Of a DNA stretch of 48,204 nucleotides, positions 8,549 to 16,113 are shown in pieces. The DNA comes from Candidatus Gallispira edinburgensis (GTDB taxonomy: Bacteria; Bacillota; Clostridia; Lachnospirales; CAG-274), in the NCBI GenBank assembly GCA_904395805.1, contig CAJFNV010000018.1:1-48204 (forward strand), read 5' to 3'. A model generated the notes under the pieces. It was not told where the DNA came from and made no database searches. It saw only the letters and a list, made by a program, of their open reading frames with translations. The translations under genes and the position numbers were made by a program. The stretch's first letter is position 1, and every line of letters begins with the position of its first letter.

Positions 8549-9358
8549 TTAAGATAGAATAAATTTTTCAATTATTTCTGCAACAGCTCCCCTATTATTA
8601 TCATTCAAAGTAACATAGTCGGCATATTGCTTTACACCTGCCTCACCATTTGAACAACATACACCAAGACCTGCTTTTTGTATCATAGATAAATCATTGT
8701 AATTATCACCTATAGCAATCGTATCTTTTACATTAATATTTAAAATAGAAGATAATTCTTCAAGTCCTGTTTCCTTGTCTATACCATATGGATTAAATTC
8801 ATATAGATTTGCCGAAGAGAAAAAAGTTGTCATAATTTTATTTATATCACTTTTCTCTGCTTCATTTTCTACTTTTTTTAATTCTTCATTATCTCCTATA
8901 ATAATTACCTTTGAAATACTTTTATCTAATACATTTTCTATTTTATCCACAATTTTAAAATTTACCATATTTCTTTTGGCATATGAATTTACTCTCTCTG
9001 TCATATTATCAAACCATAACAGTTCATCTTTGTAAACCATTATATCCACATTAAAATTTCTGCACAATTTTATTGCTTCTATAGCAATATCTTTTTGTAT
9101 AAGATGTTCTGCAAGCTTTTCATTTGTATCTGTTCTGTAAATATAGGCTCCGTTAAAAGCTACGGTATAATTTTCGCTTTTATCCAAATTTAAATATCTG
9201 TTAAAATAATCTAAACTCATATTGGATCTTCCGCTGGATATAACAAATTTACAATTGTTCATTATAGCCTTATTTATATATTCTATATTTTTATTGCTTA
9301 TATTTTTGTTGTCATCTAAAAGCGTACCGTCTAAATCACAAAATATTATTTTATACAT
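8549..9358 (-). CDS. Cof-type HAD-IIB phosphatase
   Basis: A 269-residue HAD hydrolase. Motif I DLDGTLLDDN has the nucleophile and acid Asp at residues 8 and 10, motif II is VISSGR, and the C-terminal motif IV is IAIGDNYNDLSMI; these define the Cof/YidA (IIB cap) subfamily, which dephosphorylates sugar phosphates or flavin precursors. The substrate cannot be read from sequence. The ATG follows GGAG. It lies downstream of parB, beyond a parS palindrome that may terminate the parAB transcript. Confidence 0.9.
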   Translation of the reverse strand: MYKIIFCDLDGTLLDDNKNISNKNIEYINKAIMNNCKFVISSGRSNMSLDYFNRYLNLDKSENYTVAFNGAYIYRTDTNEKLAEHLIQKDIAIEAIKLCRNFNVDIMVYKDELLWFDNMTERVNSYAKRNMVNFKIVDKIENVLDKSISKVIIIGDNEELKKVENEAEKSDINKIMTTFFSSANLYEFNPYGIDKETGLEELSSILNINVKDTIAIGDNYNDLSMIQKAGLGVCCSNGEAGVKQYADYVTLNDNNRGAVAEIIEKFILS

Positions 9359-9378
9359 TTAAATTTCTCCATGTAAAA

Positions 9379-9404
9379 TCAAAATCTGCTCTTTTCGATT
9401 TTGA
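9379..9404. repeat. Small hairpin similar to one at 24381-24404
   Basis: Inverted repeat TCAAAATC / GATTTTGA (9379-9386 with 9397-9404) followed by GAAATAATAAAAATG. The sequence at 24381-24418 has the same order: an AAAATCAGC hairpin, then GAAACAATAAAAAAATG. Both sit just outside a terminator-like palindrome. Possibly a small dispersed hairpin repeat. Confidence 0.4.
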
Positions 9405-9415
9405 AATAATAAAAA

Positions 9416-9431
9416 TGTTTCACGTGAAACA
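9416..9431. other. parS site 1
   Basis: Exact TGTTTCACGTGAAACA, the Bacillus-type ParB loading site. Here it is embedded in a perfect 32-bp palindrome (AATAAAAA on the left, TTTTTATT on the right; 9408-9439) reaching the parB stop codon, so it may also act as a terminator for parAB. Confidence 0.95.
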
Positions 9432-9437
9432 TTTTTA

Positions 9438-10337
9438 TTAAAATACCATTTTTTCTTTTATCATACCTACTATTCTGTCCAAATCATCCATTGAACTGTA
9501 TTCTATTTCAATTTTACCATTACCGTTTTTCTTATTATTTTTTATATTTACTTTTGTACCAAATATATTTTTTAAGTCATTTGAAATTCTTAAACACTCT
9601 CTGGCAATTTCAGGATTAACAGAACTTACATCATTTTTATTTTCTTTTATATCATTCTCATTCTTATTATTTTCTATAATTCTTTTTACTAATGCTTCTG
9701 TATCTCTAACACTTAAATTTTCATCTATTATTTTTTCAGCTAATTCAAACTGTACATTATTATCTTCTATTCCCAATAATGTTCTGCCATGACCACTTGA
9801 TATTTTTCCTTCCTTTACAAAAGTCTGAACTCTTGCATCAAGATTTATAAGTCTCATAGCATTAGCTACAGCTGAACGGCTTTTCCCTACTTTCTTTGCA
9901 ATATCTTCCTGACTCAAATTAAATTCATCTGAAAACCTTACATAAGTAAAAGCTTCTTCCATAGGATTTAAATCTTCACGCTGTATATTTTCTATAAGAG
10001 CTGCTTCAAGAGCTTTTAAATCATCATATTCTTTTATTAATACAGGAACTTTTCTAAGTCCTGCTATTCTTGCAGCTCTCCATCTTCTTTCACCTGCAAT
10101 TATTTCATAAAATTCACCATTTTTCTTAACTGTCAAAGGCTGTATTATACCTATTTCTTCAATAGAATCAGCAAGTTCTCTTAATGCATCTTCATCAAAA
10201 TTTGTTCTTGGCTGATTTTTATTGGGATTTATTTTATTAATATCTACCTCATGTATTTTATTACCGGCAGATTCTATATCATTTGTATTCATTAAAGCTC
10301 CCAAGCCCATACCAAGTCCTTTTTTCTGTAAAGCCAT
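9438..10337 (-). CDS. parB: Chromosome partitioning protein ParB (Spo0J)
   Basis: A 299-residue ParB. It loads at parS, spreads as a CTP-gated clamp and recruits SMC. The N-terminal domain carries the CTP motif GERRWRAA at residues 82-89 and the ENIQREDLNPMEEA helix; the HTH is LSQEDIAKKVGKSRSAVANA near 135-155; a linker rich in N/K/E precedes the C-terminal dimer domain. The N-terminus KKGLGMGLGALM is typical of Firmicute ParB, where it contacts ParA. The gene starts two bases after the parA stop, with TAAGGAGG inside parA. Three parS sites lie within 1.8 kb. Confidence 0.97.
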   Translation of the reverse strand: MALQKKGLGMGLGALMNTNDIESAGNKIHEVDINKINPNKNQPRTNFDEDALRELADSIEEIGIIQPLTVKKNGEFYEIIAGERRWRAARIAGLRKVPVLIKEYDDLKALEAALIENIQREDLNPMEEAFTYVRFSDEFNLSQEDIAKKVGKSRSAVANAMRLINLDARVQTFVKEGKISSGHGRTLLGIEDNNVQFELAEKIIDENLSVRDTEALVKRIIENNKNENDIKENKNDVSSVNPEIARECLRISNDLKNIFGTKVNIKNNKKNGNGKIEIEYSSMDDLDRIVGMIKEKMVF

Positions 10338-10339
10338 AA

Positions 10340-11116
10340 TTAATCCTCCTTAGCAATTATTCCTTCTGCAAGCAATTCATATGCTTCAGCACCTTTATTC
10401 TTTCTGTCATATAAATTAATAGGAAGTCCATGACTCGGTGCTTCACTTAATCGTACAGATCTTGGTATTATACACTTAAATAAATCTGTACCTAAATAAT
10501 TTGTAACTTCTTCAACTACCTGCATTGATAAATTTGTTCTTGCATCATACATTGTAAACACAACGCCTTCTATTACTAATTGTGGATTTAATTTATCTTT
10601 AACTAAATTAAAAGTATGTAGGAATTGACTTAATCCTTCTAAAGCAAGAAATTCACATTGTAATGGAATAAGTACAGAATTTGCACAAGTCATTGCATTT
10701 AATGTAAGAATATTTAAAGATGGAGGACAATCTATAAGAATATAATCATATATATTTTTTAAATCATTATCTTCCATAATATCTCTGAGTATAAATTCTC
10801 TTCTATCAAAATTTATCAATTCAATTTCTGCTCCTGACAACTGAATATCTGTCGGAAGAACATCAATTTTAATTTCATCATATTTTGTAGTTTCTACAGC
10901 TTCATTAAATTCCATATTTCCGGTAAGAACATCATAAAAAGTTCCATTTACGTTATTTTTATCAATACCAAGTCCTGTTGTTGTATTACCCTGAGGATCA
11001 GAGTCGATAACCAAAACTTTTCTATTCATTTCTGCCAGATAAGCCGCCAAATTTATAGTTGTAGTAGTTTTACCAACACCGCCCTTTTGATTGGCAACAG
11101 CAATAATCTTTCCCAA
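10340..11116 (-). CDS. parA: Chromosome partitioning ATPase ParA (Soj)
   Basis: A 258-residue deviant-Walker ATPase that works with ParB in origin segregation and modulates DnaA in Bacillus. KGGVGKT is at residues 11-17, preceded by GKIIAVANQ; DCPPS and the switch regions follow. I place the start at TTG 11116 because AAAGGAG (11126-11132) lies 9 bases upstream and the protein then begins as family members do. The longer frame to 11167 would translate a parS site (as MFHVK) and has no ribosome site. It is followed directly by parB and preceded by two parS sites. Confidence 0.95.
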   Translation of the reverse strand: MGKIIAVANQKGGVGKTTTTINLAAYLAEMNRKVLVIDSDPQGNTTTGLGIDKNNVNGTFYDVLTGNMEFNEAVETTKYDEIKIDVLPTDIQLSGAEIELINFDRREFILRDIMEDNDLKNIYDYILIDCPPSLNILTLNAMTCANSVLIPLQCEFLALEGLSQFLHTFNLVKDKLNPQLVIEGVVFTMYDARTNLSMQVVEEVTNYLGTDLFKCIIPRSVRLSEAPSHGLPINLYDRKNKGAEAYELLAEGIIAKED

Positions 11117-11144
11117 TTTATACAACTCCTTTCTAATATTAAAT

Positions 11145-11160
11145 TGTTTCACGTGAAACA
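11145..11160. other. parS site 2
   Basis: Exact TGTTTCACGTGAAACA just upstream of the parA ribosome site. ParB bound here could also repress parAB; that is inference. Confidence 0.95.
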
Positions 11161-11196
11161 TCACCAAATTAAACTATAATTAGTATACCACAAAAT

Positions 11197-11212
11197 TGTT
11201 TCACGTGAAACA
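11197..11212. other. parS site 3
   Basis: Exact TGTTTCACGTGAAACA, 52 bases from site 2 and between parA and the argS terminator. The clustering marks an origin-proximal segregation region. Confidence 0.95.
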
Positions 11213-11224
11213 TCAATACAAAAA

Positions 11225-11264
11225 AATAATACACAAAAATGCGTCGATTTTTTGTGTATTATTT
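11225..11264 (-). terminator. Terminator of argS
   Basis: A roughly 15-bp near-perfect stem (AATAATACACAAAAA with its complement) around TGCGTCGA, followed on the minus strand by a T-run. It begins 12 bases past the argS stop. Confidence 0.9.
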
Positions 11265-11275
11265 AATAAATTTAA

Positions 11276-12967
11276 TTACATTTGTTCAGGAGCACTTACT
11301 CCAAGCAAATCAAGACCATCCCTTAAAACATTTCTGACAGCAAACACAAGTTTTAATCTTGCGTTCTTAACATTATCTTCACTGTTTAAAATATTATTTT
11401 CATTATAGAACTTATTAAAAGCTTTACATACTTCAATAATTTGTCTGGCTATTATATAAGGTTCATTTTTATCAGCAGCCTCTGCTAACTTATCAGGAAA
11501 TTCATTTATAACCTTACATACGTTAAAACTTGCCTCATCATTTAATAAGCTATAATCTATATTTTCATCAACATCAACACCTGCTCTTTTTATAATACTG
11601 CAAGCTCTTGCATGTGTATACTGAGCATATGGTCCTGTTTCTCCATCAAAATTAAGCATTCTGTCAAAATCAAATACAACATTTTTAATTCTGCTGTTAA
11701 ATAAATCCTCAAATATAATTGCTCCTATCCCGACTTCTTCTGCAATTTCATCTTTATTTTCAAGGTTTGGATTTTTTTCTTCTATTATATTCTTTGTTTT
11801 TTCAACTGACATGTTAAGTATATCTTCCATAAGAACAACATGTCCCTTTCTTGTACTTAATTTGCCATCACCTAAACTTACAAGACCAAAAGGTGTATGA
11901 ACCAAATCCTTAGCCCAATCATATCCCATTAATTCTATAACTTTAAACCACTGTGCAAAGTGAAGATTCTGATCCAAAGCAGTTACATATATACATTTAT
12001 CAAAGTTATAAGTTTTCTTTCTGTAAAAAGCAGCAGCTATATCTCTTGTCGGATAAAGTGTACCACCGTCACTTCTGAGTATAAGACAAGGAGGCATATT
12101 ATATTTTTCAAGATCTACAATTTGAGCACCCTGACTTTCTGTAAGAAGATTTTTTTCTCTAAGCTCATCAACAACAGCCTGCATTTTATCATTATAAAAA
12201 CTCTCTCCTGCATAGCTGTCAAATCTAATATTTAATCTCTTATATATTCTGTTAAATTCTTTCATACTAATATCACAGAACCATTTCCAGAGATCTATAG
12301 CTTCCTTATCCCCCTCCTGCATTTTAACAAGCCAGCTTCTTGCTTCATCATTTAATGAAGGATTTTTTTCAGCTTCTTCGTGGAATTTAACATATATTCT
12401 TGAAAGTTCTTTTATATCATCTTTTTCAACGGCTTCTTTATTTCCCCATAACTTATAAGCTACTATTAATTTACCAAACTGAGTTCCCCAGTCACCTAAA
12501 TGATTAATTCCTACTACGTTATATCCCAATGCTTTATAAATTTTATATAAGCTGTTTCCTATAGCAGTAGATCTTAAATGACCAATATGAAAAGGCTTTG
12601 CTATATTAGGTGATGAATAGTCTATAACGATTGTCTTACCATTGCCAATATCAGAACCTATATACTTACTACCCTTTTCACTGACTTTTTTCAATACATT
12701 TTCAACAAATACAGTTTTGTTTACATAGAAATTAATATAAGCATTTAATACATTGATTTTTTCAACAAATTCAGGTTTTTCAATTTTTTCAGCTATTTCA
12801 GATGCTATTACCTGAGGTGCCTTTTTCATAACTTTAGCCAGTTTAAAACATGGAAAAGCATAATCCCCCATACCGGGTTTCGGAATTTCAATTAAATTTT
12901 CAACTTCACTTATGTCTAAATCTGCAGCCTTTGCTACTACTGCAGCTATTTCTTTAATAAAATCCAT
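11276..12967 (-). CDS. argS: Arginyl-tRNA synthetase
   Basis: A 563-residue class I synthetase. HIGH motif: FHIGHLRST at residues about 126-134; the KMSKS-equivalent region is LSTRKGHVVLMED. The N-terminal Add-1 domain, catalytic domain and C-terminal all-helical DALR anticodon domain (TGPYAQYTHARACSI onward) are all present, matching the usual 550-580 residues. It has its own promoter and terminator. Its place between parA and dnaA is not the common arrangement. Confidence 0.97.
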   Translation of the reverse strand: MDFIKEIAAVVAKAADLDISEVENLIEIPKPGMGDYAFPCFKLAKVMKKAPQVIASEIAEKIEKPEFVEKINVLNAYINFYVNKTVFVENVLKKVSEKGSKYIGSDIGNGKTIVIDYSSPNIAKPFHIGHLRSTAIGNSLYKIYKALGYNVVGINHLGDWGTQFGKLIVAYKLWGNKEAVEKDDIKELSRIYVKFHEEAEKNPSLNDEARSWLVKMQEGDKEAIDLWKWFCDISMKEFNRIYKRLNIRFDSYAGESFYNDKMQAVVDELREKNLLTESQGAQIVDLEKYNMPPCLILRSDGGTLYPTRDIAAAFYRKKTYNFDKCIYVTALDQNLHFAQWFKVIELMGYDWAKDLVHTPFGLVSLGDGKLSTRKGHVVLMEDILNMSVEKTKNIIEEKNPNLENKDEIAEEVGIGAIIFEDLFNSRIKNVVFDFDRMLNFDGETGPYAQYTHARACSIIKRAGVDVDENIDYSLLNDEASFNVCKVINEFPDKLAEAADKNEPYIIARQIIEVCKAFNKFYNENNILNSEDNVKNARLKLVFAVRNVLRDGLDLLGVSAPEQM

Positions 12968-13008
12968 AATATATCTCCTTACTGTTAATAAACCAAATTA
13001 TTATTGTA

Positions 13009-13037
13009 ATTATAACATTTTCAGTCTCTTTTTTCAA
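13009..13037 (-). promoter_or_regulatory. Promoter of argS
   Basis: On the minus strand, -35 TTGAAA (13032-13037), 17-base spacer, -10 TATAAT (13009-13014). It is about 40 bases upstream of the argS ribosome site AAGGAG. Confidence 0.75.
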
Positions 13038-13101
13038 TATATATTTACACATCTGATATTTTTTGTTAAAATAATTAAATTATAACGGAGGTATAAATAA
13101 T

Positions 13102-13863
13102 ATGAATATAATAGACTTTCATACACACCCTTTTATTAATAATAAACATAATTCCTGCTTCTATTCTGATATGGTTACAAACAGCAATTTTAAAGATATT
13201 TTAAATAAAGCAGGTATTGATCATATATGTGGTTCAGTTATATATAAAACAAATAACTTTGATGAAATAAAGAAATTGAATTCAGAGGCTTTGGAACTGA
13301 AAGAAATATGGGGAGATTTTTACACACCGGGAATTCATATACACCCTTATTATATAGAAGAATCAATTGATGAACTTAAAATAATGTCTGCCAGAGGAGT
13401 TAAGCTTGTAGGTGAACTTGTTCCTTATTATAATGGATGGGAAAAATATTATGATACAAATATACATATTTTATATGAAGAAATAGACAAGCTTAATATG
13501 ATAGTTTCACTCCATACAGATAATAATACAGATATGAAAATATTAGAAGAAGCTGTAAAAACATTTAAAAACATAAAATTTATAGCTGCTCATCCCAATC
13601 AGAAAGAATTATATGAAACTCATATCAGGTTGTTAAATAAATATGATAATTATTTTCTTGACTTAAGCGGAACAGGCTTATTCAGATTTGGAATGCTCAA
13701 AAATTTAGTAAATAAAACATCCTCAGAAAAAATAATATTCGGAACTGACTTTCCCATTTGCAATCCTAAAATGTATGTTGAAGCAGTATTATTTGAAAAT
13801 TTAAAATCTTGTGATTTAGACAATATACTATATAAAAACGCTGAAAATTTATTAAATAAATAA
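13102..13863 (+). CDS. Amidohydrolase-family TIM-barrel metal hydrolase
   Basis: A 253-residue protein of the amidohydrolase 2 type. The metal-binding pattern is visible in order: FHTHPF (residues 5-10), HIHPYY, SLHTDNN, AAHPNQ and the final FGTDFP with the catalytic Asp. The family includes decarboxylases and hydrolases; the substrate cannot be inferred. CGGAGG precedes the ATG. It is one of only two plus-strand genes in the window, divergent from argS and ending about 60 bases before the first DnaA box upstream of dnaA. Confidence 0.85.
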   Translation: MNIIDFHTHPFINNKHNSCFYSDMVTNSNFKDILNKAGIDHICGSVIYKTNNFDEIKKLNSEALELKEIWGDFYTPGIHIHPYYIEESIDELKIMSARGVKLVGELVPYYNGWEKYYDTNIHILYEEIDKLNMIVSLHTDNNTDMKILEEAVKTFKNIKFIAAHPNQKELYETHIRLLNKYDNYFLDLSGTGLFRFGMLKNLVNKTSSEKIIFGTDFPICNPKMYVEAVLFENLKSCDLDNILYKNAENLLNK

Positions 13864-13925
13864 GTAGAAAATATATAAAATTTATGATATAATTGAAATG
13901 TTACCATTGTATAAATTGATTTAAT

Positions 13926-14014
13926 TTATCAACAATTTGTGGATAAATTAGTGGATAACCTGTTAATTTAGTTTATTTTTCAGCTAAATTATTACATATT
14001 TTTACTTATCCACA
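13926..14014. other. DnaA-box cluster upstream of dnaA (oriC, upstream part)
   Basis: Perfect DnaA boxes TTATCCACA occur at 14006-14014 (plus) and 13938-13946 (minus, seen as TGTGGATAA). One-mismatch boxes lie at 13926-13934 (TTATCAACA) and 13950-13958 (minus). The surrounding sequence is very AT-rich. This is the standard position for the upstream half of a bipartite Firmicute origin and for dnaA autoregulation. Confidence 0.8.
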
Positions 14015-14077
14015 ATAGTTGATAAAATTTCATATATAAAATTTTACTGCCACTTAAATTAAGAAAGGAGCACCTTT

Positions 14078-15418
14078 ATGTCCAATATAGAAACTTATTG
14101 GAAAAAAACAACAGATGTTCTCAAACAAGATATGAATGAAATTACTTTTGATGCTTTCATATCTCCTATTATTCCTATAAGATATACAGACAATTTATTT
14201 ATAGGCTCTCTTAACATGGGAGTAGTAGCCTACAAAGATATAATTAAGAAAAAATATTCCGACAAAATAAACAGAGCCTTGACCGAAGTATTCGGCAGAC
14301 CAATGTCATTCGTTTTTGATGATGAAATTTCAGAAGAAAACAATGAAGTAAAAAATCAGGTTAATGACAACAATATACCTGTTCAGAGAGAAAATGGTCT
14401 TATATCAAATTATCTCTTCAGTAATTACATAGTAGGCTCATCAAATAACATTGCATATGCAGCAGCTGTTGCTGTTGCCGATAATCCCGGAGAAGATGAT
14501 ATGTATAATCCTCTTTTCCTGTACGGAGGTGTTGGACTCGGAAAAACACATCTTATGCATGCAATAGGAAACCATGTTATATCATGTAATCCTGATGCCA
14601 AAGTTCTTTATGTATCATGTGAAAAATTTACTACAGAACTGGTTGAAGCTATAAGAGATAAAAGAACAATAGAATTTAAAGAAAAATACAGACAGCTTGA
14701 TTTGCTCCTTATTGATGATGTGCAGTTTTTATCAGGAAAAGAAGCAGCACAGGAGGAATTTTTCCATACCTTTAATGCTCTTTTTGATGCAAAGAAACAG
14801 ATAGTAATGTGTTCAGACCGAAAGCCTTCCGAAATACAGACTCTTACCGACAGACTTGTATCCAGAATGTCTAAAGGTCTTATATTTGATATAAAATCAC
14901 CTGATTTTGAAACAAGAACAGCTATACTTGAGAAAAAGGCTGAAAGCAAAAATATAAAAATACCAAGTGAAATTCTTCAGTACATAGCCTATACAATAAC
15001 ATCTAATATAAGAGAAATGGAAGGTGCATTAAATAAAATTGTTATTTATGCAAAATTCAATAACAGGATCATTGATATGGAACTTGCTGAAGAAGTAATG
15101 AAAGATGTTATAAAGGATAATAAAGCAAATATAACTGTTTCATATATACAGGAAACAGTTGCTGATTTTTACAAAGTATCTGTAGATGAACTTCTTTCTA
15201 AAAGGAGGACAAAACCTCTTACAATATACAGACATATTGCAATGTATCTGTGCAGAAAGCTTCTTGAAGACAGCCTTGAGGAAATAGGCGAAAAATTCGG
15301 CGGCAGAGATCACTCCACTGTTATGAATGGCTGCGACAAAGTTTGTAAGCTTATTGAAACCAACGAAGAAAGAGCAGCAGAAATAAAAAGCATAGAAAAA
15401 AGAATTGTAGGAAACTGA
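14078..15418 (+). CDS. dnaA: Chromosomal replication initiator DnaA
   Basis: A 446-residue initiator. Domain I occupies about residues 1-80, then a linker, then AAA+ with Walker A GGVGLGKTH near 150-158, Walker B LLLIDDVQF near 208-216, and domain IV ending in the DnaA signature GGRDHSTVMNGC near 406-417. The domain IV basic loop reads RRTKPLTIYRHIAMYL where most relatives have a P-R-Q-I-A-M-Y-L pattern. AAGGAG precedes the ATG. DnaA boxes flank the gene on both sides. dnaN, recF and gyrB do not follow; a repeat region and minus-strand genes do. Confidence 0.98.
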   Translation: MSNIETYWKKTTDVLKQDMNEITFDAFISPIIPIRYTDNLFIGSLNMGVVAYKDIIKKKYSDKINRALTEVFGRPMSFVFDDEISEENNEVKNQVNDNNIPVQRENGLISNYLFSNYIVGSSNNIAYAAAVAVADNPGEDDMYNPLFLYGGVGLGKTHLMHAIGNHVISCNPDAKVLYVSCEKFTTELVEAIRDKRTIEFKEKYRQLDLLLIDDVQFLSGKEAAQEEFFHTFNALFDAKKQIVMCSDRKPSEIQTLTDRLVSRMSKGLIFDIKSPDFETRTAILEKKAESKNIKIPSEILQYIAYTITSNIREMEGALNKIVIYAKFNNRIIDMELAEEVMKDVIKDNKANITVSYIQETVADFYKVSVDELLSKRRTKPLTIYRHIAMYLCRKLLEDSLEEIGEKFGGRDHSTVMNGCDKVCKLIETNEERAAEIKSIEKRIVGN

Positions 15419-15435
15419 CAGTTATAAACATTAAT

Positions 15436-15600
15436 TGTGGATAAGTTAATAATTACTTGTTAATTAATGTTTACAAAAATCAGATTTTGTTAATACTTAA
15501 AACAGTAATTTTCCGGTTGTGGATTTATGTATATATAATTTAATTTTTTACACAGGCAATGTTGAATATTTTTTCCAGTTATTATGAGGTTTTTAATGAC
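15436..15600. other. DnaA box and AT-rich region downstream of dnaA (oriC, downstream part)
   Basis: A perfect DnaA box lies at 15436-15444 (minus orientation) and a weaker one at 15518-15526. Between and after them runs highly AT-rich sequence that could be the unwinding element. The dnaA-dnaN gap normally holds this, but here dnaN is missing. Together with the upstream cluster this makes a plausible bipartite oriC. Confidence 0.65.
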
Positions 15601-15664
15601 TTTTCAACAAATTCACAGCCTCTACAACTACAACAATTTTTTATATAAATATAATTATATATAT

Positions 15665-15801
15665 ATTATCAGAACTATGTTCTGATTGCTGTGTTCCACA
15701 GCTGCCCTGCTAAACAGGGCTAATATAATACCTCGGCTTACGCCTCGGTGACTTTTCGCACAAAAATGAAAGCGAGCTTTCATTTTGAGCTCATAAGTAA
15801 T
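15665..15801. repeat. Multi-hairpin repeat unit 1
   Basis: First of two tandem units with a period of 137 bases. Short hairpins follow one another: ATCAGAAC-tat-GTTCTGAT (15668-15686), GCTGTG-ttc-CACAGC (15688-15702), GCCCTG-ctaaa-CAGGGC (about 15704-15720), a weaker CCTCGGC/GCCTCGG stem, and AAATGAAAGC-ga-GCTTTCATTT (about 15765-15786). Unit 2 and unit 3 (31533-31737) repeat this order. The orientation of the functional strand is uncertain; the minus-strand promoter at 16001-16029 reads through it. Confidence 0.8.
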
Positions 15802-15941
15802 ATTATCGGAACTCTGTTCCGATTGCCGTGTACCACGGCGGCATCCCTTCGGACTGCCAATATAACAACCTCAGCTGACGCCTCGGTGACTTTTCGCACA
15901 AAATTGAAAGCAAGCTTTCATTTCGTTGCTCATAAGTCATA
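15802..15941. repeat. Multi-hairpin repeat unit 2
   Basis: Tandem copy of unit 1. Base pairs are kept through paired changes: ATCGGAAC-tct-GTTCCGAT (A-T to G-C) at 15805-15823 and GCCGTG-tac-CACGGC (T-A to C-G) at 15825-15839. The final hairpin is TGAAAGC-aa-GCTTTCA, enclosed by TGACTT ... AAGTCA. No protein-coding gene is convincing in 15419-16113. Confidence 0.8.
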
Positions 15942-16000
15942 TCATATGTCATAATTCTCTTTTTATCCGCTTTTTGCTCATCAGCTCAGCGACAAGCAAT

Positions 16001-16029
16001 AGTTTATCACAGACTTACGCCTTTGTCAA
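16001..16029 (-). promoter_or_regulatory. rRNA-type promoter facing the hairpin repeats
   Basis: On the minus strand, -35 TTGACA (16024-16029), 17-base spacer, -10 TAAACT (16001-16006). The flanks match the stable-RNA promoters at the left edge of the window: AAAGTTCTTGACAAA upstream, and a CTTGTCGCTGAG leader comparable to GCTGTCACAGAG. It would transcribe the two hairpin units toward the 3' end of dnaA. Confidence 0.65.
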
Positions 16030-16113
16030 GAACTTTTTTTACAAATTTAAACATTTTTCTTTCTTTATAAAGCTTTATTATAATAATTTCGTCCTTTTCC
16101 GGTACCTCAACAT

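Noticed and set aside
15665..15941. CRISPR array or integron attC array
   Set aside because: Units are 137 bases, contain many different hairpins and have no unique spacers, cas genes or integrase nearby.
15748..15954. Plus-strand 68-residue frame over the hairpin units, and the similar one at 31680
   Set aside because: The similarity between them comes from the shared hairpin repeat; no ribosome site, and conservation follows stems, not codons.
15419..16113. tRNA or rRNA gene behind the 16001 promoter
   Set aside because: No cloverleaf with T-arm GGTTCGAATCC-like sequence and no rRNA sequence recognised on either strand.
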